NCBI RefSeq assembly: GCF_002288925.2
Contig: NW_022098072.1
Coordinates: forward strand, 21,621,489-21,685,488
DNA from: Delphinapterus leucas
Lineage: Eukaryota > Chordata > Mammalia > Artiodactyla > Monodontidae
Length of the DNA stretch: 64,000 nt
Reading direction: 5' to 3'
The position numbers and the translations under genes are program-made. Below, one piece after another: positions 11,546-60,093 of the stretch. A model generated the notes under the pieces. That model made no database searches. It was not told the origin of the DNA and was given only the letters and a program-made list of their open reading frames with translations. The first letter of the stretch is position 1. Each line of letters starts with the position of its first letter.

Positions 11546-12360
11546 ACCTGGTAACCAGATGCAATGCAGGATCCTTGATTGAATTCCGTTTTGTTTTTTA
11601 AGCCAGCTATTTGGGGAAATTTGGTGGATTGTATATAGGTAATAATGTATCAATGGTATTATGATTATGTGGGAGTATGTCCTTGTTTTTAGGAAATACA
11701 AGTTGAGGTTTTTTTTTTAATTTATTTTTATTTTATCTGTGGCTGCGTCAGCTTTTTTTAAATTAATTAATTAATTAATTTATTATTTTTGGCTGTGTTG
11801 GGTCTTCATTTCTGTGCGAGGGCTTTCTCCAGTTGCGGTGAGCACGGGCCACTCTTCGTCACGGTGCGTGGGCCTCTCACTGTCGCGGCCTCTCGTTGCG
11901 GAGCACAGGCTCCAGACGCACAGGCTCAGTAGTTGTGGCTCACGAGCTCTAGAGCGCGGGCTCAGTAGTTGTGGCTCGCGGGATCTAGAGTGCAGGCTCA
12001 GTAGTTGTGGCTCACGGGCCCAGTTGCTCTGCGGCATGTGGGATCCTCCCAGACCAGGGCTCGAACCCGTGTCCCCTGCATTGGCAGGCAGACTCTCAAC
12101 CACTGCGCCACCAGGGAAGCCCCTAAGTTGAGGTTTTTAGGGATGGTGTATTATGATACCTGCAACTGGTTTTTCATGTGGTTCAAAAGGGAATAAAGCT
12201 TATCTCAAGAAGAAAGGAGGGAGAAAACAAATGTAGCAAAACATTAACAACTGGTGAATCTAGGTGAGTGGTATACGGGTTTTCATTGTACTATTCTGTT
12301 CATTTTACTGTGGGTTTGAAAATCTTCAAAATAAAAAAATTAGAAAAAATCAGCAGTGGA
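11546..12360 (+). mobile_element. Ancient LINE-1 3'UTR, sense, split by a SINE
   Basis: The pieces 11546-11714 and 12125-12360 read as one old L1 3'UTR (TGATTATGTGGGAGTATGTC at 11661; end at 12280-12340 with CTTCAAAATAAAAAA). A related but separate copy is at 24350-25015. Confidence 0.55.
11715..12124 (-). mobile_element. CHR-type SINE
   Basis: Long T/AATT-rich tail on the left and tRNA-like head on the right. Duplication AAGTTGAGGTTTTT at 11700-11713 and 12125-12138. Several CTCAGTAGTTGTGGCTC internal repeats are present, so this copy is longer than usual. Confidence 0.88.
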
Positions 12361-12719
12361 GAAGAATTTAAGGAAAAGATATTTCAGGGCAATTTTTAAG
12401 CCCCAAAATGCTGAAATTCATTTTGAAGCATAATATTAAAATATAATAAAGCCTAAGTATATACATAATTATAGAGCTGATTTATTTAACAAGATGGAAA
12501 TAAAACCAAGTAGAAATAAGGCCTTTCTGGAAAAGTTTCTTAAAAATTTGGTGTGAAGGTCGATGGTGACCCGCCCACCAGAGGGCAGTGCAGGAGAGTG
12601 ATTCTGTGCACAGCTGAGAGCTCTGGTTTTCTTTCTAACTCAGCTGGATCCACAAGAGGTCGCTCCTCTCGGCACAAAACATTTTCAAGATTCTTAGACC
12701 ACTTTAATAGAGAATGTGG

Positions 12720-12872
12720 TGCATTTAATGTTGTCCCAGAGGTCCCTTGTCAAGATGCTATATATAAGCTCAAGTTCAGACCACCCCTTTGATACTCATT
12801 GCTGAGTTCTCCCATATGTAGGCTCGATGCATGTGTTAATAAACTGTTTTTTTCTCCTTAAAAAAAAAAAAA
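12720..12872 (+). mobile_element. Poly(A)-tailed retro-insertion of an LTR-type transcript 3' end
   Basis: A 14-bp direct repeat AATAGAGAATGTGG at 12706-12719 and 12871-12884 flanks about 150 nt. The insert has a TATA-like box (CTATATATAAG, 12758-12768), an AATAAA signal at 12838-12843, and a run of 13 A starting 16 nt later (12860). This is the structure of a 5'-truncated mRNA copied by L1 machinery. The close TATA-AATAAA spacing resembles the U3-R part of a retroviral LTR, so the source was probably a retroviral transcript. The source family is unidentified. Confidence 0.65.
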
Positions 12873-13954
12873 TAGAGAATGTGGATAGTTGCACTGCTTT
12901 CCGTTTCTTTCTCTCCACTCTGATCTGCCTCTGAATTCTTTGGATTTTTGCCTTGGCCCCTCTGCTTCGTGGAGTAGACTTCATGCAAGGGTCTGGATAA
13001 GAGGGGTGTAGATCTGCCCTCCTGTGTGTGCTCCGAAGGCCAGTAGTGCATTTGCCCACTCGCATCCCAGGAATTATCTGTCTTTTTATTACAAACTGCC
13101 AAATCATAGTCCTACTACAGTTCATCTTTAGATTCCCTAGGATCTATTGAAATTCTAGGAATTTCACTCAGGGGTTTTTACCTCTCTTAAAGCTGTGATG
13201 TGCCTCCTTTTACTGAGTGGTTGACTTAAAAGGGCTGTCTTTCTGTGTAGGTAACCAAACAAGTGGGTTACTATAAATGTTGTAGAAAGTTACCCAGCAG
13301 ATTAAATGATTAGTTCGTGGTGAGTGGTTGTTCTTTCACTTAACATTTACCCAGTGCCTGTGGAACCAGATTGGGCTACTAGACTAGAATTTAAAATCAC
13401 AGGGGTTAGGGGGTTAGTCCCAGACTCCTGAGCTGTTTATATTTAGGTGAAGGGGGCAGACCTGCCCCAAACAAATTTGGACAAGGTGCTCAGAGGAAGT
13501 GCTAAATTCAGATATAAGCAAAAGTTCTTTGGCGGGGGCAGGCGGGAGGGGGTGGGTGTCACGTGCCCTATCTTGGCTCGGTACATCAGGTCCTGTCTAG
13601 AGGTCCTTCAAGGCCAAACTCAGCATCAGGACAATACCAGCCTCTCTGGCTAGCTTGCTCTGACCCTCCCCAAATGAGTGAAGTGTCCTTCCTGTGTTGT
13701 CATCACGTCCAGTTTAGACGTCTTATCACAGCACGCTGTTGTTCATGGTTGTTAATTTGCATGCTCATCTCTCCTGAGGACAGAGACAGATTACTAATAG
13801 ATTTGTGCATTTTCCCACTCTGGTTCCATTCTGGTCTTGCATATGCTTTTTTCCCTCTGGGGTATCTCTTTTTTCCTCTCTTTTGGGGATCTTTTTCTCA
13901 AATACAATGGCATAGGCTCGCTGACATCTTAAAAAGTAAAGCAAAGAAAAGGAA

Positions 13955-14165
13955 GTAACACTCATTGAGTGCCTTCTTTGTGTTGAACACTATTCACTGT
14001 GTTAGGTGTTTTATGAGCGTCTTCTCCTTTAATCTTGTTCCTCTAACAAACTCGCCAAGCTTCTTCCCCTTTCAGGTCTTTGCACTTGCTATTTCCTTTC
14101 CTGGGAACTGTTTTTCCTCAAGTCCTCAAGAAGGTGGCTCCCTTTTCTGCTAACAAACATGTATA
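13955..14165 (+). mobile_element. MIR-like segment followed by an L2 3' fragment
   Basis: CATTGAGTGCCTTCTTTGTG at 13963 matches the MIR core region. The following CAGGTCTTTGCACTTGCT (14075) is typical of the L2 3' region. Both are short and diverged. Confidence 0.5.
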
Positions 14166-14684
14166 GTTTACAAACCATTCTTCTGAGGTTGATTTTATTA
14201 GTCTGGTGACCCTGTTCTCCTCTCAGGGGTGGGTAGGGTCTCAGGGAGGAATTCGCTGAGGTCATCCCGAGAACGTTGGACTTATTCCCTCTCGCTGTGT
14301 CCTTGCCCTTCTAGCTGCTTCCCCAGTGCATCCTGGTCACTGGATGTCTCGAATTAGTTTACTAATTTTTATTATAATTGCTTTACTTCTACCTCATGAT
14401 AATTGGTACCGTCATCCAGACTCTACCTCTTCCTAGGAGATGAGGGATTCAGTATTTTGGTTAGCTTTCCCCTTAAGTCTGGGCTAAGCCATCATCTTTT
14501 AACATAGAGTTTTGTTCTTTATAATCTGGAAGTCTGGGTCAGATCTTTATAAACAGATATATACTTAATAATTTAAAAATCCATCTATTTCTACAGATTT
14601 AGCATTAAAACAATATAACCAAGTGCTTATATTCTGTTGTACATATCTTCTGTTATAAATTCTTACTTTAAAAAATCTTCCCCA

Positions 14685-14850
14685 TCCTTTGAGGCCTAAT
14701 TCAAGTCTTAACTCCTCTGACGTTTTCTGCATCTGTAGTACCCAACATTAATCTTTCCTGCTCTGAGATCCTGTGGTCTACATACTTCAGTTTGGCCATT
14801 AATCTAGAGAATCTTATTTGTTATTTAATTGCTTTGTGTATCTGTATCTA
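14685..14850 (+). mobile_element. L2 3' end fragment
   Basis: CCTTTGAGGCCTAATTCAAG (14688) and the following CTCCTCTGACG read like the 3' coding end of L2. Low sequence conservation. Confidence 0.4.
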
Positions 14851-15686
14851 TGTGACCTATGAGATGGTTAGATGCCAGTTGATGGTGGCAATGTGTTCTC
14901 AGTTTTTGCAGTGTTGAAAAAGTGTCACTTCAAAGGACTTTTTTGAAGCAAAATATCTTTATTTTTCCTAATGGAGGTTTACTTATTTTCTTAAACACAA
15001 TTCAAAACTTATTCATCTGGTTTAGGTTTTCTTAAAAGCATTTTCTTTGAATATAGGATGATTATTTTTCTGTATTTTTACACACACTCCAAGGAAGTGT
15101 GTCAGAAAAGAAAGAATATTAATTATTTCCTATAGCTTATCTATAAAAAGCCATTTGGGAAAGTACATTCATTTTAATCTTTTATAGGACTTACGGATGG
15201 ATTTTTATAGTTGTTATATTAAAGTCATTTTTAGTCTTCTGCAGAAAATTTGTAAAGATTTATTTGATTAAAATATCAATATTTGATATTGATTTATATC
15301 AATTAGCTATAATTGTGTAAGCATTCCTAATTATGTGTTGAGCTTTCTAATTCTTACCAGAGCTGCTGCTTCCTGGTAAAGTTTAAACATGAGTCTCCAG
15401 TCAGGTTAATCTCTGTATAATATAATTGAATTCACCTGGCCTGGTTACTGGGTACATTTTAAATATCAGACTGATGCTTATCATGACACCACTACGAATA
15501 TTTCAATTTTAAAGTTGACCTTTTAGAATCAGCCTTTCTTTAATCTGCCAGTTATACTTAACAGAAATATTTCTTTTAAAAAGTAACCTGACTTTACTGT
15601 ATTTAATTTAAAAAACTGAAGTGACTATAAAATGTGTATAAGGCAAACTGCCTTAAAAAACTAATGACGTTTCTTTTTATTTATAG

Positions 15687-54249
<38,563 letters not shown>

Positions 54250-55399
54250 TAACTGGATAGTCAAAATTAAATATTTTAAAAGTTTAAATAAAACAGTCTG
54301 TCACTTAAGAGGTACTCAGTAAATATTTGTTCAGTAAATGAATGAATAAACTTTGTATTTTAAATAGGGCACTTTGGCCACCCATAATTAGAGCTTTTAC
54401 GTACTTGAGAATATTTGATTCCTTGGCTTCTGCCTTGTTCTGAATTTCTGCTTGCAAAACATAGATAAATTTGTTCAAGAGTGTTGAGTAATTATTTTAA
54501 ATAGAGTTCATCATTTTAACAATTGTCTAAGAATGTAAATATCACTGATTCTTTTAAATGTCAGCTAGAAATGAGTTGTAACATTAACACTAAATTTTAC
54601 TCTTATTTTATGACTTGGGAATACTAAAAGAAACAGGTGGTTAAAGTGGCACTTTTCTTGCCTCCATTCTGATGGGATTTCCAAAACAATAGATAGGAAA
54701 GTGATTGTGAGACAGACCCCACGCACAGAATTTATAAAGGAAGTGCTCAGGCTGATTCCGTGAGTCTTGGACTCTTGAACCAGATCAAAGATAAAACCGT
54801 TTACAGAATGTAGAGAAGAGATTGGTAAAGAAAGTCTTTGGAGTGCACTGTTGCCATGCAGCGACTGTCACCCACCCCTACTCCTTCACCTCCAGCCTAG
54901 AGAGAACTAGGACTCTGGACAAGCTTAATGTAGTGTTCTGTTGTTGGAGGGACCCCATGGAGCTGTTGGCCTTGGACTGCTGTGTAGCAAAGCTGAAGCA
55001 GAGGGACGGGCTGAGGAGAGGGCTGCCATGTTGGGAATGGCCTACCCTCCCAGAGTTGGTTAGGCCAAAGGATCCTTGAGTGTTTATAGGTGCCCAGAGG
55101 TAGGCCTCACGGGAGAGAGTGCTGGCATGGCGTTGGCGTAGGTCCTGGCCAGAGGGACCGTAGCAGCAGGAACCAGGAAGTGGTCACTGGATTCCCAAGG
55201 AAGGAGTAGCAAGAAAATGTCTGATGTGAGAAGATACATGTGCTCACACCAAGGGAACTGCAGGAGAGTCCCCAGTGTTGGGAACCTCAGAAGAGTGCCT
55301 GAAAATATCCATAAAAGAATCAGCTTTCGACATTTCCTATGCCCAGAGAGAATGCAAAGGCTAAACTACTACTAACAGTTTGGTATACTACTGTTCAAG

Positions 55400-56374
55400 C
55401 GTGTTAATTTTCTATGCTATCAAACAAATTACTAAAAAGTTAGCAGCTTAAAACAACATGTATTCATTATCTCATGATTTCTGTGGGTCAGAATTCCAAG
55501 CACAGTTTAGCTGGGTTCTCTGCACAGGGTCTCACAAAGCTATAGTCAAGATGTCAGTCAGGCTGTGGTCTCATCTGGAGGCCTGATTCAGGAAGAATCC
55601 ACTTCCCTGCTCATGTGTTTGTTGGTGGAATTCAACTCCTTGCAGTTCCGTGTGGACTTGTTCCTTGTAGGACTCATAGCGACTTGCGTCTTCATAGCTG
55701 GCATGTGGAAGACGGTCTCTAGAATGAGTCTGCTAGCAAGACAGAGTCTTATATAACATAATGTAATCATTGGGGTGACGTGCCATCACTTTGCCATATC
55801 TCGTTGCTCAGAAGCAAATCATTGGTCCCACCCACACACAAGCACAATCTGTATCAGTTTCCTAAGGCTGTTGTAACAAAATAATACAAACTAGATGACT
55901 TAAAACAATAGAAACTTATCTCACAGTTTGGGGGTAGAAGTTCAATGTCAAGTTGTCAGCAGAGCCAAGTTCACTCTGAAACCCATAGGAGAATGCTTCT
56001 TCCTAGATTCTGATATTTTGCCAGCAGTCCTTGGTGTTCCTTGGCTTGCAACTGCAGCACTTCAATCTCTGCTTCCATTGTCACATGGCCTTCTTCCTTT
56101 GTGTGTCTAGGTCTGTGTCACATTTCCCTCTTCCTGTAGGGACACCAGTCATACTGGGTTAGGGTCTACCCTAATTCAGTATAACATCATCTTGACTTGA
56201 TTATGTCTGCAAAGACCCTATTTTCAAATAAGATTACATTAATGGGTATTGGGGTTTAGGGCTTCAGTATATTTTTTTAGGGAGACACAATTCACTACAC
56301 AGCACAGATTATGACACTAAGGCATGAACAGCAGGAAGTGGGGAGCATGGGGGTCACTTTGGAGTCCACCACAT
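55400..56374 (-). mobile_element. MaLR LTR (MLT1-type) split by a second LTR
   Basis: The left part 55400-55849 (TTAGCAGCTTAAAACAACAT, CTCATCTGGAGGCCTGATTC, AGTCTTATATAACATAATGT) and the right part 56306-56374 (GGCATGAACAGCAGGAAGTG) are consecutive parts of one complemented MLT1 LTR. The second LTR sits between them. Confidence 0.65.
55850..56305 (-). mobile_element. MaLR LTR (MLT1A/MST-like) nested in another
   Basis: CAGTTTCCTAAGGCTGTTGT (55855), ACACCAGTCATACTGGGTTA (56142) and ending GGGAGACACAATTCACTACA (56280), the complement of an MLT1A-type LTR. GCACA borders both sides (55842-55846 and 56302-56306), a plausible 5-bp duplication. Confidence 0.7.
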
Positions 56375-56439
56375 CAAGTAAGACCATCTCTATTTACACA
56401 CTATGGAGGGGTCGGAAACAGGTTGGCAGCCTGGCGGGC

Positions 56440-56895
56440 GTGGGAGGGATGTGCAGGACAGACCTAGAGGTCCTGGGTGGTCTGGCCCCACCTACCTTGC
56501 CATCCTGCCTTTCACGCCATTCCCATCCCCCATCACCGCTCTCCAGACACACGGACCTTCTCACTGTTTCCTGAGTAAGTTAGGCTTCTTCTGCCACAGG
56601 CTCTTGCTGCACCCATTGGAACACATGACTGCAGTCTTTTGAGCTTTAGACCTCATTCTCCTTTCACTTCCTCAAGGAAGGTACTCAGTTTCTGTTCTTG
56701 TAACGTTCTCTACCTTTGTAGCACTTGGCACAATTGCACTTAAATTGTTAACTGTACTATTAGTCGTGTTGTGTGTCCCCCCCAGCCCCTACCGTGACAC
56801 CCAAGAGCTCCGTGAGCATCTCATTCACTATGGTGTCCCTAATGCCTTGCTCATGGCACAAGAACTATTTATGGAATGAATTAATAAATGCATGA
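56440..56895 (+). mobile_element. L2 3' end fragment
   Basis: TGCACCCATTGGAACACATG (56610), TTCACTTCCTCAAGGAAGGT (56664) and AAGAGCTCCGTGAGCATCTC (56803), ending GGAATGAATTAATAAATGCA, follow the L2 3' end order. Confidence 0.6.
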
Positions 56896-57481
56896 GTTAA
56901 TCCATTCCCTGATCCTCTCAACTTCCCCTTTTCCCTGAATTAAGAAATTGACAGGACTAAGTATGTCAACCTAATAACATGTAGCCTATCAGTAATGCTC
57001 TTAGGCTGCTCAGATCATGTCTTTCGAATTCACTGAGAATTACGCCCATTGAACAACTCCGGGTCAGCTCAATGTATAACGTAAACCACAAAGCCACTAT
57101 AGACCTTTAAGAGTATTTAGATATTCCTCTGTATGCATGACTCTTGAGCTGGATTTAGGAACTTTACAATCGAAGTATATTAATCCAAACAAAAACTAAG
57201 AGGAAAGTCAGATTTAGAAATTCAAGCCAGTGGCATACCTTTAAATTCTAGATTTCTAAAGCAAAAATATTAAAGTATTCCCATCATCCTTTGTTATACC
57301 TACTGCTGTGGTTCTCAGTGAAGATACTAATATTTATTGATGTATTCCAATTGGCTATAACATGTATTGCAAATAATTGATTATTATAAAAATAACACAT
57401 GGTTTCACTTGTTTTTATAAATTAGAATGGTTTTAAGATGATCTCTCTAAAGGTATCTCACTGGCTATGCTTCATTGTTTT

Positions 57482-57948
57482 ACTAGTTTCCTAGGGCTTC
57501 TGTAACAAAGTACAGCCACAAGCTGGGTGGCTTAAAACAACAGAAATCTATTGTTTCACAGTTCTGGAGGCTTGAAGTCAGAAATCAAGGTGCCAGCAGG
57601 CCTGTGCTCCCTCTGAAGTCTTCAGGGGAAGATCCTTACTTGCTTCTTAGGTTCTGGTGGTTTGCTGCTGACCCTTGGCTTGCAGCACTTTAATTTCTAT
57701 CTCTGGTGTCACATGACATTCTCCCCTCTGTTGTGTCTTTGTGGCGTACTCCTCCCTGTGTGTGTGTGTCTCTTCTTATAAGGACACCAGTCATACTGGA
57801 TTACGGGCCTACCCCACTCCAGTGTGACTGTATCTTAACAGGATTATATCTGCAAAGACTTGATTTCCAAATAGGGTCATATTCACAGGTACTGGGGCTT
57901 AAGACCTCAACATATCTTTTGCGGAGGACACAATTCAACTTATAACAG
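57482..57948 (-). mobile_element. MaLR LTR (MLT1A-like)
   Basis: GGCTTCTGTAACAAAGTACA (57495), GGGTGGCTTAAAACAACAGA (57525), CACAGTTCTGGAGGCTTGAA (57557) and final GAGGACACAATTCAACTTAT (57924): a nearly complete complemented MLT1A-type LTR. Confidence 0.8.
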
Positions 57949-58122
57949 TTGTGTAAGTTATGTGCCAACAAATACATATACCTCTCGGTGTGTGTTATCA
58001 TGAAAAAGGTTTAAAACTGCCCTGATGGAAAGGGTCGTCCACTCTTCTGCCCTCTCCTGTCATGGTTGTCCCTGAATTGGGAGTCATTATTGACACTTAA
58101 GGATCAAGTAATGTGGTTTTTT

Positions 58123-58454
58123 TAAAAAATAAATTTGTTTTATTTATTTATTTTTGGCTGCATTGGGTCTTCGTTGCTGCGTGCGGGCTTTCTCTAGTTG
58201 CGGCGAGCAGGGGCTACTCTTTGTTGTGGTGCGTGGGCTTCTCATTGCGGTGGCTTCTCTTGTTGCGGAGCACGGGCTCTAGGCATGCGGGCTTCAGTAG
58301 TTGTGGCTCGCGGGCTCTAGAGCGCAGGCTCAGTAGTTGTGGCTCACGGGCTTAGTTGCCCCACAGCACATGGGATCTTCCCGGACCAGGGCTCGAGCCC
58401 ATGTCCACTGCATTGGCAGGCAGATTCCTAACCACTGTGCCACCAGGGAAGCCC
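58123..58454 (-). mobile_element. CHR-type SINE
   Basis: Tail at left, tRNA-like head at right ending AGGGAAGCCC. Imperfect duplication AARTAATGTGKTTTT at 58106-58120 and 58455-58468. Confidence 0.88.
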
Positions 58455-59249
58455 AAATAATGTGTTTTTCAATAAGATTAGCGCACAGAGAATGAATGTG
58501 TAGCTGTGCATGATTAAAAAAGAAAGGAGAACCATTAAAAGAGGATGGTCATGAATAAGTAACATGCACCTGATGGAAAGGTAAAGCAAAATTATGCACA
58601 ACTGAAAGAGAAACTATTATGAAAGGAATTATTTTATGAATAATGTGGCTAAAACAGACTTCTTTATTTTGAGAAGCATGGTGTCATTGGGGTGTACAAT
58701 TTAATTTTAAGTTACAATGGATATTATATAATGGTAATATAGTAATAGAACCATTTTCTTTAAAGCACTCGAAATAACTTTGTAAATGTTAATCTCCTCA
58801 TGTTATGCCTCTTGGATAGGCAGGAAGGAACTTGAAATTAGGTTGTTAGGAATTTTATCCTTGGTTCATATAGACAGATTGATGCTATGTGGGTCACCCA
58901 CCTGACTCCCTTTCACGCTCATTTTATTGAAACCTGTTCTTGAGGCTTCACATATTACCATCTTCTGGGGTTTGTCTCTAAGAAATGTCCGTTGATTTCT
59001 AATATAACTGGCTACATAAGCAGTTATAGGACGCCAACAAGGAAAGAATAGGTACCTAGGTACTCCCTTTGGATATTAGGAAGAACTTTATAATTATAAT
59101 TCACTGAAGGACCCTGTCAAGCTCTTTCTAATTTTTTTTTTACATTTATATTTGAGTTAAGCCTGACTTTTTTTTTTCCCTGAAGCTTGTTGAACTGAAA
59201 TCCTATTATAAGAAAAAAATAAAAAGATAAGATACCTGCAACAGTTAAT

Positions 59250-59345
59250 AATAGACCAGCTGTATATATATATACACACACACATATATATACATACATA
59301 CATGCACACAGCTGTAATTTAAATGTGTGAATGTGTGTGTGTGTA
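59250..59345. repeat. Compound (TA)n(CA)n / (GT)n microsatellite
   Basis: TATATATATATACACACACACATATATATACATACATACATG compound run, then TGTGTGTGTGTG at 59331-59344, separated by unique bases. Confidence 0.85.
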
Positions 59346-59600
59346 TCCATGCATGGAGGGGAGCCATGTTCTCCTCAAATAGAGATTTAAAAAAAAAAAA
59401 AAAAGCTTGTGGGGTAAAGACTTCAAAGCTCACCATGCATGGAATGCAGTGATTACAGAAAACAGTGTTGAGATGGCATCACCAGCATTATGGTAGTGCC
59501 GTGAGGTAGTGGAGCAGTGTCTTTTCCTTTCTGCCCACCCCTGAGAGAGGGACATGCAAAGGAGCATCTGAGCACATTTTAGTTTATCAAGAATACTGAG

Positions 59601-59801
59601 GGCTTCCCTGGTGGCGCAGTGGTTGGGAGTCTGCCTGCCGATGCAGGGGACACGGGTTCGTGCCCTGGTCTGGGAGGATCCCATATGCCTCGGAGTGGCT
59701 GGGCCCGTGGGCCATGGCCACTGGGCCTGCGCATCCGGAGCCTGTGCTCCGCAACGGGAGGGGCCGCGGCGGTGAGAGGCCCGCGTACCGCAAAAAAAAA
59801 A
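59601..59801 (+). mobile_element. Short CHR-type SINE
   Basis: Head GGCTTCCCTGGTGGCGCAGT, B-box GGTTCGTGCCC, A-tail. Perfect 12-bp duplication AAGAATACTGAG at 59589-59600 and 59802-59813. CpG-rich, so probably young. Confidence 0.93.
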
Positions 59802-60093
59802 AAGAATACTGAGCTAGCCTTCTAAGGTCATCCTTCTAACAGCAGATTTAGAGTGAGTAAGCTATATTTGGCTATAGCAGAAAGAAGACATTTGGAAAAT
59901 GTTATGTTTTAATAACATTTGAAATCACATTAATAAAACTCTGGCTAAAACCCAACTGTCCACCTGTTCTGCAACCAAAGCCGTTAAACGTGGCAAGAGA
60001 AAAAGTTGGAATTATGACCCTCAGTTTAAACTGACTGCAGTTCTCTGAAGGATACTCAAAACAGCCTGACAGTCCTGCTATATTTCCCTAATA

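Larger units (their letters stand above)
1..15686 (+). other. FIG4: FIG4 intron 1 (3' part)
   Basis: Everything left of exon 2. Mostly transposon sequence listed separately. Stretches without a repeat I can name are 6690-8590, 13130-13950 and 14850-15686. The segment at 8590-8885 looks like an old degraded repeat but I cannot place it. No second gene, promoter or RNA gene is supported. Confidence 0.85.
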
